A DNA stretch of 64,000 nucleotides from Drosophila persimilis (GCF_003286085.1 NW_020825288.1:2728001-2792000), one strand, 5' to 3'; shown: positions 1 through 12,963, counted from the first letter of the stretch. The notes: generated by a model not told the origin, from the sequence alone. Numbers and translations: made by a program.

Positions 1-3000
1 GACGAAGAAGCTGCAGCTTGAAGGACGAAGAAGTCTTGGAGGTGGAAGGTTGCTGCTCGCTGATGCTGCTGCTGCTGTTACTTGGCTTAGAATTATCACA
101 ATTGGCTGTTAGATGCTCCCCCTCCCCATCCCCATCCTGCTGCTCCTCCTGCGGCTGTTGCTGCTCCTCCTGCGGCTGTTGCTGCTCCTCCTGCGGCTGC
201 TGCTGCTCCTCCTCCTGGTCCGTCCTGTCAGTCTGCATCTTCCCCTCACGCCGCTCCTCCAGTTTCTCTTTTGGCTCCTCCTTTTTACTCTCGCTCTCCT
301 TTTCCACTTTCTCCACCTTCGGTGTCTCCTCCACTTCCACCTCCTCCTCCTCCTGGGCACTTGCTGCTCCCGCCTCTGGCTTCTCCTCCACGGCGGGACT
401 GGGCGTGGGCGTGACCAGCAGCTCGGAATGCCGACGCTGCAGATGCTCCGGCAGCCGTCGCTCGTAGAAAAGCATGTACGCGGAGTTGGTCTTCTCAAAG
501 CTAAAGTCCAGATACTTTTCCGTCACCGAATCGTAGGTTTTGCTCTGCAAAAAACGGGGAAACACGCATTAGATCGGATAAGGGCGGGCGGAGGCTCAAG
601 GAGCACTCAGGGACTCAAGGACTCACTGTCATCTCGCCGCCAAAACATTCGGCTGCTATTTGCGAGGGATCAAAGGGCTTGACCTCGGCGTCGTTGAAGA
701 GGAACCACCGCTCGAGCGGATGGAAGTTGTTCTTCGTTCGCTCCTTGATGAAGCTGTAGTAGTGGCCGCCGTCGGCGGTGCCTGTGTGGACGGTGACGCC
801 TACCAATTCGTACCTGCAAAGGATTGGGGATACCCTATAGAATGTGCCACGGAGTCGTAAGGGATTCGGTCTCACTCATAGCACTCCTCAATGTCCGCAT
901 CCAGCGTTGCCTCAGCCTTTTCGTTCTCATCCCGATCGTTCGCGCCCGATCCCGCCTCGCTCTCCCGCTGCCGCTTCTCGCGCTCCTCTTTGTACTGCTG
1001 CGGCATGAGGGTCTTCTCCACGTAGTGGCGCATGTTCAGGCGCAGCGGGAACGAGAAGTGGGTGTTCACCTTCTCCTTGAGCATCGTTACCATGTTGAAC
1101 GTGTACCGCATCGTATTGAAGCACAGGATCTGGGGCAGCTTCTTGAAGCAGGCCCGCTTCTCGGCGCGCACCTTCTTGCCGCACTGCGAGCAAGTGTACA
1201 TGTTGTCGCCCTCAAGGGTGTCCTTGACGGTGACCTCGTCCAGGGACTCCTGCAAGTTGCGCATATCCGCCACCTGGCAGCGCACCGTGTAGAACTCCTC
1301 GGCGGTGCGCGAGACGTGGCCGCAGTCCAGCGAGACCACGTTGTTGCTGAGCGTCCCGCAGAAGAGCCGCTTCACCAGATGCTTCAGATCGGGCGTCATC
1401 TCCTCCAGCTTAGACACCAGGTCGATGAAGAACTCGGCCATGTCCTTCTGCTCGCCGGTATTCAGCGGCTGGTGGTCCATCTGGTACACCTTGCAGAAGT
1501 TCCTCGGATTGTAGGCCTTCCGCTCCGACTCCAGCAGGTACGCGAACATTCGCTGCAGCTCGAGCAGCGTGGGGGCATGCTTCTGGGCCCCCGCCGGGGG
1601 CACTCGCAGCACCGCCGCTCGGGCCTGGGGCATCATGTACAGGTGCTGGATGCAGGAGGCCATGTAGCAGGTGGCCCCCAGGTTGGTCAGACCCACGTAG
1701 CCGCAGTCGGCTCGCCCCTCGTCGCGGGGCCAGTAGTCCCACGGGTACGGGGGCTTCGGCCCCGACTTGTGCTGGGCCATCAGCCGGCCGTGGAGATAGG
1801 TGAAGTTGGTGGCACAGCCGCGGGTCAGCTCCATTAGCAGATCAAAGGCGGCCGCTCGGGACGTGGGGGACTTGCACTTGGGCTTGTGGCGGTCCGAGGG
1901 CGAGGGCATGTCGAAGAGAAGGCCCAGCAGCTGGTCCATGAAGACCAGGATCTTGGGCTTGTACTTGAAGCGGGTGTCGTGCTTGATCAGGTTCGACATG
2001 AGGTTGAGCAGCCCCACCATGGCGTCGTCCTGGAAGCCCTGCCGCAGCTCGTAGTAGTCGCGGGTGAGGATGCTTTGGGAGATGCTCTCGCACAGCATCT
2101 CGATGTCGATGTGCTCCTCGGCGCCAATCTCCGACGACAGGGTGTCTACGAGGCGCGCCAGCAGCCAGAAGTAGTCCCTGCAGGCGGGCCCGTACGGCTC
2201 CTTGCCCTCCTCCGACAGCAGGAACTGCGTGTGCTGCGTGGAGGCGCTCATCTGCTCGGCCATCGGCAGCAGGGTGATCAGCTTGTGCAGTAGCGGGGCC
2301 AGCAACAGGCGGTAGCTCTGGGCATTGCCCAAGCAGATGCGATAGAGGCCCGCACAGATCTCGCGACGCACCGATGGCTCGGGATCCTCCAGTATGAACT
2401 TCTGCAGCCACATGCCGGGGTCCCCCTGCGACCAGAGCACGCGGCGGGCCTCCGCCGAGGCGTGGATGAAGCTCACGAGGATGTTCATGCTGAACTGGAC
2501 GAGCTGTGCCCGGCCCCAGAAGCCCGTGCGCAGCTGGTGGAACTGGTAGGGGAACACCAGGGAGTTGGGCGACACGTTCTGGTACACCTCGTCGTTGAGG
2601 ATGCTCGAGAGACGCCGCAGGCACTGCGGCACCTCCATCAGCTGCAGCATGAAGGGATGTGGCCGCGACAGGAGCACGTGTATGTCCGGCGAATGCAGCT
2701 CCTCGAAGCCCAGCAGCCAGAGGATGCGCAACAGGCTGGCTAGGCAGTCGTGGCGCCACTCGTTCAAGGCCACTTCCTTCGGATAGGAGCTCTGCTGCAG
2801 CTGGCCGGCAATGAAGATCTCGTAGAGATGCCGCAGGCCTCCGCACTTGACGAACGCCTCGCTCCACTTGTTGTCGCCTAGCACCAGGGGCGCGGGGCCT
2901 GTCGGAATGGCCTGAGCCATGGTCGTGAGTGGCGGTGGTGGGGGTATGGGCGACGGCGGTGTGGCACAGCCCACGGGTCGGTCCAGGCTTTCGCTTTTCT

Positions 3001-6000
3001 TTTGCCGCTTGCAGTGCTGCTGCTGCTGCTGCTTGGTGGTGGTGGTGGTGCTGCTGCTGCTGGGCTGGTTCTCCTTGTCGCCGCCACTGCTGCCACTGGC
3101 CTCTGTGTCCGATTGCTGGCCACCGCTCAGCACCGACTCCTCCAGCAACTCGCAGATCTGTGCCTGTTGCTGCTGCTTGGAGTTCGGCTCTGGGGGCGGC
3201 AGTGGCGGTTCGTTGCTGTTCCTTCGCCTGGCCATCGATGACGACGACTTTTTGCCGCGCATCACCTCGAAATTGCCGTTGGCCTCGCGCCGCACGCTGC
3301 TCAGGGCCAGGCTCTCCACAATGTGCAACGAATACATGAACTTTTGCAGGTTGTTGGGGTCCAGCAGGTCGCGAAACTTCTGCTTGATCTGCTTGCGTTT
3401 GTTGGCCAGCTGCTCCTCCTTCTCCTTGTCCTCGGAGGCGGTCGCATCGAGTTGCTCCAGCTCGCCCAGGTCCGTCACCAGGCTCTTGAAGGCATCGAGG
3501 ATCTGCGGATTGGTGGGCAGCATGGCCAGGATGTCCCAGACGCGGCGGGAGAGCAGCTGCGCCTTTGTGTGGTGCTGCAGATTCACTGCCGAGGCCTGGG
3601 GTTTCATGTCGCCGAGGGTTTGCATCAGGCAGAAAAGCTTCTCGAAGTACTTTGGCTGCAGCAGGAGCACGGTGGGCAGGCATTCCTTGGGCGGCGGTGG
3701 CAGCATCGACGGATGCTCCAGATTCGATTCCTTTCGGCGTGCGCCTCGTCCCCCCAGGGACACGTAGACAATCTGATTATCCTTGAAGCCGGCATCGCCC
3801 AGGCTCCGCTCGTCGTAGTCCGAGGTCAGCTCCTGGCCCTGGGTGATGATCCTCAGCGGGCCGTCGCTCAGCAGCAGTCCCAGCACTGGCGCCGCCATGC
3901 CCGTCTGCAGGCTCTCCCACCACTTGGAGACCTCGGCCTTGAGGTCCGCAATCAGATCGCAGGCGTGCATCTGCAGCGAGCTCTTCTCCGAGAGCCCCGC
4001 CTGCTGCAGCAGTATCCGCAGTGGCGCCCCGGCGCCCTCGTTCTTCAGATTGCTGTGCGACGCAATGCCCTTGCCCTCGATGGCCCAGCGCCGCAGATGG
4101 AAGGCGTAGCGCCGGCGGAACGTGTCCAGATGTGTGTTCAACAGGAGCAGGCCGCGCTGCACCCTCATCAGAGCGTTCTCGTCCTCAATGCTGAAAGAAA
4201 ACGGAACTAGAAACGGGCTTAGGTCGGAGACGAACTCACCTTTCAAGGGCTGTGGCCGCCTGCACCAGATTCTCCATGCACTGGGACACGAACTCCTTCT
4301 CGAGACGCAGCTGCTGGCCCATGTAGTACATGTTGATGTACTGGATGGCCGCCAGAGAAACCTCGTTGCTCTGCGCTCGCAGGGCGATCTTCCACAGGTG
4401 GTACATGCCCACGGCACTGGCCGTGGACGAGATCTGGTCGTTGTGCTTGTCGTACTCGGCCATGGCGATGCGCGCGAAGCTGCACAGCTGCTGGAACAGC
4501 CCCAGAGCCACCATCGAGAACTCCTCGGGCCGCAGCTCGGGCAGCTTCTTCAAGTACAGATGCTGCAGAGCCTCGATGCCGAGGGCATGCTGGTCTCCGC
4601 CCTTGGCCTGGGCCTGCAGCCACGAAAAGTAGCAGTCGGCGCACTCGGGATCGTGTGCCAGCCACTCCCACAGGGCATCCAGCTGCTCCAGAGTCAGGCG
4701 AAAGGTCTTGGGGGAGCCCACCGTCGAGAAGATCGACGAAAGGAACTGCAGCCGGACCGAGACCTGCGTCTTGTGCGAGTACAGCTGTCCGCCGAGCTGC
4801 TGCTGCTGTTGCTCCCCGTTCTGGTTGACCAGCAGCTCGGCGTGTCGTCGCGCATAGAAGCGGATGTTCTGGAAGAAGCACTGCATCATCCGGTGATTGC
4901 GCTCCGCCCACAGCGTCATCGAGTGGGTGTCCGACGGCCGGAACTGCTGAAACGAGGCAAACAGCTTTGGCAGCAGGCGCAGGCTCACGATCACGCTCCG
5001 ATTGTTGGCCACGTTGAAGAGGCAGCCCTCGATGAACTTTGTGCGCAGCTGGCGGTCCATGCTGAAGCAGAGCAGCGTGGCCAGCGCCTTCTCCGCCTCC
5101 AGGGCCAGAGATTCACCCAGTTGACCCTGCGATAAAAGAGAGCGAACCATTAGGGAGCCGTGGAGGACGAGCAGCAGGACGAGGGAGGAGATGCACTTAC
5201 AATCTTTTCATCTTGCAGCAGATCCCATAACAGCGTATTCCCCGGCAGGCAGACGTCGTTCAGTTTGAAGGAAGGCTGTACGGAGGTGGTGTTGGTCCCT
5301 CCCTTGGAGGAATTATGCTGCTGCGGCTGCTTGACCTCCAGCAGATCCCCATCCGAGTCCGACTTGGATTTGTTGGCCGCAGCCGCAGCCACGGCCGCAG
5401 CTGCATTGGCATTCGCCTGCCGCATGGTGGCCACCAGCGATTGCTGCGCATTGTCTGTTGCCACGGCGGCAGCGGCCACGGCAGCCACGGCGGCGGCTAC
5501 ATTGGTCTCTCCCGACTTCTGCATGGCCATGGCCGACTGGGCCACCATCATGGCAGCGGCGGCGGCCGCAAAGGCTGGTGGCACGTCCCGGCAGTTGGCA
5601 CCGGCCACTGCCACACGCCCGGCATGGGAGTTGACCAGCTGGGCCAGCTCCTCCTCGCAGGGGGACACATCCTCGTCGTCGAAGTCTGCGAGATTCTTCT
5701 CCGACTTGTTGCTCATCGGCGAGGAGTAGCTGCCATCGTTCTCGCCCCCGCTCAGCAGCTCACTGATGTTCGTCTCGGCGATGGCCCGAATGTAGGGGCC
5801 CTCGCCATGGAGGTGCTTCAGCACAGCCGAGGGCACCAGCTGGCTGGCTGTCCCATCGCTGCAGTCGTCGCTGTCGGCCAGCAGCTCGCCGTCGCCGTCA
5901 GCATCTCCGTCATCGCTGCTGGGCACATCCTCCGGTCCGTCCCAGATCTCCACCAGATCGTGGCTCACCATCATCTGCTTGTTGACCGCCTTCTGGCGCC

Positions 6001-8643
6001 TCCGCTTGTTGCTCGTCTTCTTCCGGTTGCGATGCAGCTGCAGCTCCAAAGCGGCCCGCGACTGCAGCTCCTCTTCGCTGCTCGTGTTGTCGATGATGTT
6101 CACAATGCGATTGTTTCTGCTGTAAAACAAAAGTAGGGGACAGTACGTAAGGATCAAATGAATCACAAGAATCGTAAATATCTAGGGAAATCTACAGAAT
6201 GATGTGTTCCAATTGGTTGGCAATAAATTTCGATGCTATACAAAGATAACATCCTTTTATCACTCCAAATTTGCATTCCCTAATCCACGCTGGGATTTCA
6301 GTTAAAGATCAATTGCAAACAGATGCGAACAATTAAATTTTTGAGATATTCTCCGACATTCTCTCTGGCATTTCGATTGGTTTAAATCGCTGCTAAAACC
6401 AGTCATATTTTAGACTTAAAAAAAGTATCATTCTATCGGCGAAACGGCGAGTCCCGGAATCAATGTACCTCGTCAGGCACACGACATGTATTTGGTTTGT
6501 CACTTTTTGCATCTCGGAGCATTAGGAGCAATGCGATACCAAATCACACCAGATCCATAGCCATAGCCTGCCCTGCCTACAGACACCTCTCTTAATACTT
6601 AATTCTAGCATTTCGTAAGAAAAGATTTCACATACACCATCTCCACTTTGCCTTCGGGGCCGAGTTGCTTGCCCTTCTCGGTGGTGGGATCGCAGATGTG
6701 GCGCCGGTGACGGGCCTGCTTGCAGGGCGGAATACCGTCGATGGGACTCTTTTGGCAGATGGGGCCGGCAACGCCGCCGCCACCGCCACCGCCTCCGCTG
6801 GCCACGCTGCTGTCATCGGCGCCCACATGATCGTCCTCCGTGTTGCTGCCCTCGATGCTGCCGCTGTCCGAACTGGAGGCGGTCACATTGGCGCCCAGCA
6901 GATGGTCCTGCATCAGATTCATTTGGCTGCGCGAGCAGTCGCGTGTCCACAGTAGCTTGGTTAGCGCCGAGGCAATGTAGATGCTCTGCTCGGTGTGGTC
7001 CTTGGGGTCCATGCGGCAGAGGAGCGAGTACAAGTGCATGGCCGGACGGGGGGCCAGGTTCTTCACCAGCGACGGCAGTATATCGAAGATGGTCTTCGAG
7101 CAGTGCTTCAGCTGGGTGGCCTGCCAGATGAGCTTGATGTCGTCCTCGGAGATTTGATTCTCCACGGCCAGGAAGTTGAGCAGAACGTGGGCCTGCTTCA
7201 CGATCTCCACGTGCAGATTGGGCCCGAACAGGTGCTGGACAATGTGGTTCTCCGTTAGCCAGTTGGCGATGCGCTGGCCAAACAGCTCCACTTCGTTGAC
7301 CGTCTCCGTGGTGCAGATCTCGTTGAAGAGGTTTATGTGCGAGTTGATCTGCGACATGCCTGAAAAATTAACCAATGAACCAATGAAAAACGACGCTTAA
7401 GTCGGGAATTCCATTGAAGAATTAAATTGTATGGGACTCACCTGCCAGACGCATCGTCAGTGTGGTGGATGTGAAGTACTTGAAGGCCAGGGCCAGGCCT
7501 TCGGTGTCAAAGTTGACGGCCACATCGAGGGGATCGCGCAGGGAGGACCACACAAAGTCGGCCATGGCACGGGTGGCCGCTGAACGGAGGTTCTGGTCGG
7601 ACAGCTTGCACATGAACTGCAGGATGCGGCTGCGCAGGGGCACGAACAGCTGCGTGTTGCAGTGATAGTTGAGCCAGAGCTTCACATTCGACACAGCGGC
7701 GGTCATGGAGTGGGCTGTGGACACGGGCAGGTCGGGATGCTCGAAGCACAGCGACATGGCCCCAAAGCCGCCCGAGTTGCAGAAGAGACTCACATTGCGC
7801 AGCAGGTAGATGGGAAGTTCATTATCGTGTAGATCACAGATTAGGGCCAAATGGTGGGCCTCTTCCGCCTGGAGGTCGTCCAGGCGCGAGTGCATCCCAT
7901 GCTTGTGGGCAATGTACAGGGGAAAGTTGAGCAGAAACACCTTCGAGACGAGCACCAGCAGTTTCTCGACCTCCGGCAGTATCCACGGCTCCTCCGTGTA
8001 CTGGATGTGCGCCTTGACACTGGGCGGCGGCGGTGGCGGTGTGCTCGGTCCGCTCCTCTTGGGCGGGCCATCGCCAGCGGCCTGGATTTCATCGGCGCCG
8101 GACTCCTTTCTGTTTTCCCCAGTTGGGCTAGACTCCTTGGGCTTGTTCTCGTTCTCCGTCGACGGCGACTCCGTTTCATTGCTGGAGTCCCGCTGTTGTT
8201 GCTGCTGCTGCTGGGCCTGGGCCACCACCTGAGCGGCACTGGCCGTGAGACGTTTGTAGTTCTCAATCAGGTGATCGATGTGCTTGAGATGCTGCACCGT
8301 CAGGCAGATGAGGGACTGCACCACCAGATTGAACCGGTCGTAGTTCTTGTTGTCCCGGTACAGGCACATGCACTGCCGCTGGGGCCATGACTGGATGTAG
8401 TTGAATGTCGTCTCGATCTCGCTCTTCAACAGCAGCTGGAATTTCAGCTCCGAGCTGGCCACGCGCGCCTCATCTGCAAGAGCGAACGAAAGGCGGAAAA
8501 TTCAGTGGGCGGTTCCGGGCAAGAAGGTTGAAGGGGGAGGAGTGGGCGAGGGGCGGGGAGACGTCGGCTCGCCGAGCACCGAGCACCGAGCGATACTTAC
8601 ACAGCTCCAGGAGGTTCTGGAAGTCGGTGCAAACCTCGCACAT
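1..8643 (-). CDS. puf: puffyeye, USP34-type ubiquitin C-terminal hydrolase (3' end cut by window)
   Basis: Large cysteine deubiquitinase that removes ubiquitin from substrates; the fly gene is linked to Myc and growth control. Reading on the minus strand, coding exons are 8643-8601, 8473-7442, 7359-6636, 6119-5201, 5126-4240, 4190-876, 813-627 and 544 to beyond 1. All joins keep frame and give about 2550 residues so far. The start MCEVCTDFQ matches the beginning of vertebrate USP34. The UCH domain has the Cys box NLGATCYMAS (catalytic Cys about residue 2043, codon 1667-1669), a zinc-binding CSQCGKK motif, and the His box TADGGHYYSF (His about 2324, codon 762-764). Poly-Q, poly-A and acidic low-complexity stretches lie between conserved blocks. 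After the UCH domain comes a charged region with tandem QQQPQEE repeats. The intron 6120-6635 is much longer than the others; its donor (gtatgt) was chosen by phase and is the least certain join. Confidence 0.93.
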
Positions 8644-8900
8644 AGTGCTGCAGTTCGGTGGCCCTGCGAGAGCGGGGGGACCCTACAAAGAAAAAGCCGC
8701 GTTGCGACCTGTCCCTATTGGCGGCGGCGGCTGCGGCCGCTTTTCCTCTAGATTCGTGTTGGAGAATTTGCTGGTGCTGCTGCTGCTGCTGGTGCGGGTG
8801 CGCTTGTGTTCGTTCTCTTGACTCGCTCCTCACGGCAAACGTTCAATTCCATTTATAACTGCGCTTCGAATACCTGCGCTCTCGCGAGAAAAAAATAAAC
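8644..8900 (-). promoter_or_regulatory. puf 5' UTR and probable promoter region
   Basis: This stretch upstream of the puf start codon contains CAG/GCC triplet runs in the leader and the perfect palindrome TCTCGCGAGA at 8880-8889. In vertebrates that palindrome is a known element of broadly expressed promoters; its use here is inference. No TATA box stands out. The exact transcription start cannot be fixed from sequence. Confidence 0.4.
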
Positions 8901-9009
8901 GTAATTTTCAGCAACAAAAAAATTAAATTTTACACTTCATATATATATATATACAGGCGAGTGGAGGCAACTACACGGTAACTACACAGTGCTACATTTC
9001 AACAGATTT

Positions 9010-9360
9010 TCCGAGCAAGAAGAGGTATGGACAACAGGCAGAACTACAGGGAAAATGCAACGCATGCAAGGTAAAATCCACCCCTGCTTGACATACCTTG
9101 GCTTGCAAATCGGCTTTTTGCCTTCAAGGTATATTGTGCACACACGCGAGGTGAGGTTCGTATGAAACTTATAATTTGCCTTGGCTGTTTTTGACTGTTG
9201 TCCATACCCCTTTCTATAGCCCATTCAAAATTACGCTCGCGATTTTTTCGTTGCATGTACGAGCAGTAGAGAGCAGCGGTGTGACCGTCGGACCCACCGA
9301 GATAAACCGTATCATTTTCAAAATATACCGTAAATATACCGATGAACAAAGACGAACTTA
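9010..9360 (-). repeat. Dispersed repeat, copy A (inverted relative to copy B)
   Basis: Read on the minus strand, this block closely matches 15101-15480 on the plus strand. It begins with GGTATATTT-type boxes (9311-9353), then a motif close to CGGTCACACTG (9277-9287), then a core of about 85 bp shared with copy B at about nine in ten bases. The distal part (about 9040-9110) also matches copy C at 14945-15045, including the phrase TGCATGCGTTGCATTTTC. The 101-codon ORF inside shows no protein family and is probably chance. The family is not one I can name. Confidence 0.7.
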
Positions 9361-9826
9361 GCCCACTTAACCCCCTTTCTAATTAAACAGGTGACCTATA
9401 TATTTCGATCCCGATACCTATTCTTGGTCTCTTAAGAAGACTTTAATTTCGTTGAAATAGCTTTAAAGCTAGACTGACTAGTTTCTAGGTTCAGTGGACC
9501 CTGGGATGAGAAACATTTCCTCAATTCTATACCATCTGTTTCTTGCTATCGCCCACACAAACTGCAAGACCATCGAATATTTTAGATAATACTTGGTGGA
9601 CTCTTTAATTTGCTCCGACTGAGTTGCGCTCATTACCTTACCTTCATTTTAAGACTTTGAAATCCTTCTTTATCTTCATAATATATCGATGTGCGACAAA
9701 ACCTATCGCGCAATCCAAAACAATCAATGGCTGTGCAGCCCTAGGACATGGTAACACTTGGCGACTTTTTGTCATTGTTTACATGATTTTGTGAATTAAA
9801 AAGAAAGACTGATTTTATACACTGCC
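9361..9826 (+). promoter_or_regulatory. Upstream region and 5' UTR of ash2
   Basis: AT-rich DNA between the repeat and the ash2 start. At 9684-9691 there is TATCGATG, one base from the DRE consensus TATCGATA used by Drosophila housekeeping promoters. At about 9750 GGTAACACTT resembles the core-promoter motif YGGTCACACTR. Function is inferred from position only. Confidence 0.35.
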
Positions 9827-12800
9827 ATGGAAGAGGGCCCAATGGAGACCAGCTCACCCACAGAGTCCAGTTCCGACGTTAATTTCCCGACTGAAGAGGA
9901 GAAATCCGCAGAGCAGCGAGCGGCGGCGGCCGGCTTTTGTTATTGGTATGACCATCGCTGTAATTAGCGAACAAATGATAAGAACATTCTGCATTTTAGC
10001 GGGAAAGAGCGCAACCTGAACCTCGTCGAGCTGCTCTGTGCCACCTGTTCGCGCTGGGTCCACGAGTCGTGCGTGTCCTACCAGCTGGGCAAGGGAAAAC
10101 TACTGCCATTCATCACCAATTATGTGTTCGTCTGCAAGAATTGCTCCGCCACGGGTCTGGAGAACTTTCGCAAGAGTCAGGCCAGTAAGTGGAACTACAT
10201 CTTTACTTGTGGTGGTCACATAATGGATTGCCTTCTTTCAGCCATTTCCCAGATGTGCCACTGCGCCATTGCCAACATGCAGCAGGCGGCGTTGCGTGAT
10301 GGCAAGCGTCAAATCCAATTTAGCAAGGACAAGGAGATCATTCCCTACATCGAGCAGTACTGGGAGGCCATGACCACAATGCCGCGCCGTCTCACCCAGT
10401 CCTGGTACAGCACCGTCCAGCGGTCCCTGGTCAAGGATGTGCAAACCCTCTTCACCTACGAGGAGCATTTGGAGCACGGTGCCATGTACGGGCTGTTCCA
10501 CCAGGACCTGCGCCTCATCAAGCCCAACTATGAGAGCATGAGCAAGACAGGTGCTCTGCGGCTCACCGAGGATGGCTATACACAAGGTGAGACTTACAGA
10601 AACACTAGATTTGGGGGCCGAAAAAATAGATCAGTAGATCGGTGGTAGAAGAGCTTCGTTTCTATCTGATGTTTAATATCTAATGATCATATGATCAGTT
10701 TCGACATGCACTCTATCCGAAACCATTCGACTACCTTGGAACAAAACAGACGTGACTCCATTCCTCCTCAGCAAAATCCACATACGCAGAATCCACAGGT
10801 TGTCAGGTCCAAATTTCTGGCGGATAAGCTAAATGGACAACACCGTCTGTACAGCTGATTTTGGGGTCTCTCGTCTCTGACGTTGCAGTATTTATTGCTC
10901 ATTCTGCTTTGCATACTGTCTCCCACCTACCCAAACAAAAGTTCCCCTCCTCTCTCTATGCGAATCAAACAATTGAAAGAGCGAGAAGGAAAGCCCAAGA
11001 TCGTTTCGCATAGTTTCTGTTTCGCACACACTCACACACACACACACACACATGCAAGAGTCGTGCCAAAACACAGATACCGAAAGAGAGCCAGTGCAAG
11101 GTATGCTAAATGGAAGGTAAGGCGTCCCTCTTTCTGGGGATTCCCATTGTTCAAATTTCTATCAGAAAATAGCAAAACATGAGCAAACATATATACATGT
11201 GTGTGTGTTGTGTTTGCACAAAAGTCTTGAGGCGCCTACTCTCGGACTGACTTACCTTCCATTCCGGTACCTTGCTTGGCCCCTTGGTCCGAGCGCACAT
11301 CTGGTAGGCCCCACGTATTAAGATTGTGGGGCGGGGTGGGGCTATCAGAAGCACTCCTCGCTCAGAACTCATTCATTGCAAAAAAGAAGAATAGTTACGC
11401 TTTTTATTTTGTTGTATATTTTGCTGGCTTCGCCGCCCCGCGCTCTGCGTGTGTGTGGAATTGATTTTAATTTGATTTTGGTTTTGCTTTTGATTTTGAG
11501 CGCGACGCAATTCGTAGTTTTCTTCCTCTCTTTGGGTTTCTCTTCTCCTCATTTATTGTTGTAATTTTTGTGTCCTGCAATGACGTCAACGTTGGCCAGC
11601 CTCAACGAGGAGGAATGTAAGCCTGTAATAACTGCAATCCGAAACGAACTTTGCCCCAGATCCCTTTTATGGCCGGTCACGTACGCCCGCTGCAGTTAAC
11701 ACCTCTCCCACTCCCTCTCCGCAGCAAATCTTGCCAAGAACAACAGGCAGAAGCGCAAATTTCCTGGAACCGATTCGGGACCCACCGGGAAGAAGGGCCG
11801 CCCCAGCTCCGACATTACGGCCAACGTGAAGCTGCCACCGCATGGCTATCCCCTGGAACATCCGTTCAACAAGGACGGCTATCGCTACATACTGGCCGAG
11901 CCCGATCCGCACGCTCCATTCAGGCAGGAGTTCGACGAGAGCTCAGACTGGGCGGGCAAGCCCATTCCCGGCTGGCTGTACCGCACCCTGGTTCCCCATG
12001 CGGTCCTGCTGGCCCTGCACGATCGGGCGCCTCAGCTGAAGATCAGCGAGGATCGACTGGCGGTGACGGGGGAGCGTGGCTACTGCATGGTGCGGGCCAC
12101 ACACTGTAAGTACCCATAGAATAAACCTCCCAGCTGAGATCTAAGCGACCCCACCCATTTGCAGCTGTTAATCGCGGCTGCTGGTACTACGAGATCACCA
12201 TCGAGGAGATGCCCGAGGGAGCTGCAACGCGCCTGGGATGGGGTCGGGAGTATGGCAATCTACAGGCTCCGCTGGGCTACGACAAGTTCGGCTACTCCTG
12301 GCGATCGCGCAAGGGCACCAAGTTCACAGAGAGCCATGGCAAGCACTACAGTGAATCGTACATGGAGGGCGATACCCTGGGATTCCTTATTGAACTGCCC
12401 CAGGAGGCATCTCTGGAGTATCTGCCAAATACATTTAAGGACCGGGTAAGACATGCCTATACCCCGTCATACCCATGATTCTGACTGGAAACTGGAAATC
12501 CTTTACAGCCGCTGGTGAAGTTCAAGTCACATCTGTACTACGAGGACAAGGATAAGATCAATGAAACGCTCAAGAATCTTCACATACTGCAGGGCAGCCG
12601 CATCGAGTTCTTCAAGAATGGAGAGTCGCAGGGTGTGGCCTTCGAGGACATCTATGCGGGTAGCTATTTTCCCGCCATATCCATACACAAAAGTGCAACT
12701 GTGAGCGTGAACTTTGGCCCAGCCTTCAAGTATCCCGAAGTGCTTGGCGAGCGTAAGGCAAAAGGGGTAAGCAGGAAATACCTCCATCTCCCGACACACC

Positions 12801-12932
12801 TTCTGAATAATCTCCTCTCTTCCGCAGATGAACGACCGTGTGGAGGAGCTCATAACAGAGCAATGCCTAGCCGATACCCTCTACCTAACCGAACACGATG
12901 GCCGTCTGCGACTGGACAACATTGGCTTGTAG
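9827..12932 (+). CDS. ash2: Ash2, subunit of COMPASS/MLL histone H3K4 methyltransferase complexes
   Basis: Trithorax-group protein; with Wdr5, Rbbp5 and Dpy30 it stimulates H3K4 methylation by Set1, Trx and Trr. Exons are 9827-9945, 10000-10184, 10242-10586, 11725-12105, 12165-12445, 12509-12766 and 12828-12932; all phases agree and give 557 aa, as expected for fly Ash2. The N-terminal atypical PHD zinc finger shows paired cysteines ([23 protein letters not shown]), followed by a winged-helix region (about residues 80-215), a basic linker ([10 protein letters not shown]) and the SPRY domain (about 330-520; landmarks [27 protein letters not shown]). The C-terminal stretch [18 protein letters not shown] is the Dpy30-binding (SDI) region. 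The third intron (10587-11724) is unusually long and contains an alternative first exon. An AATAAA follows the stop by 25 bp. Confidence 0.96.
11024..11052 (+). repeat. (AC)n microsatellite in ash2 intron 3
   Basis: Near-perfect CA dinucleotide run inside the long intron. The rest of the intron (10587-11579) shows no other coding potential. Confidence 0.85.
11580..11616 (+). CDS. ash2: Putative alternative first coding exon of ash2
   Basis: Within the long third intron an ATG opens a 37-nt frame ([12 protein letters not shown] plus one base) ending at a GTAAGC donor. Joined to the exon at 11725 it keeps frame exactly and would give a 353-aa Ash2 with the SPRY domain but without the PHD finger and winged helix. 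The start codon overlaps TGACGTCA (11581-11588), a CRE/ATF palindrome. I infer an internal promoter; transcripts are not visible in sequence. Confidence 0.6.
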
Positions 12933-12957
12933 CTTCCGTCTGCAAGGGATAAAGACC

Positions 12958-12963
12958 AATAAA
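12958..12963 (+). terminator. Poly(A) signal of ash2
   Basis: AATAAA lies 25 bp after the ash2 stop codon on the plus strand. It is about 20 bp from the opposite-strand signal of the next gene, so the two 3' ends nearly or fully overlap. Confidence 0.75.

Noticed and set aside
18-4210. Long plus-strand ORFs opposite puf (for example 18-467, 824-1837 and 3323-4210)
   Set aside because: They are mirror frames of GC-rich puf coding DNA, Leu/Ser/Cys or His/Gln biased, with no family and no conserved motifs.
9044-9349. 101-codon minus-strand ORF in repeat copy A
   Set aside because: The frame is not preserved in copy B, so it is not a conserved protein of the element.
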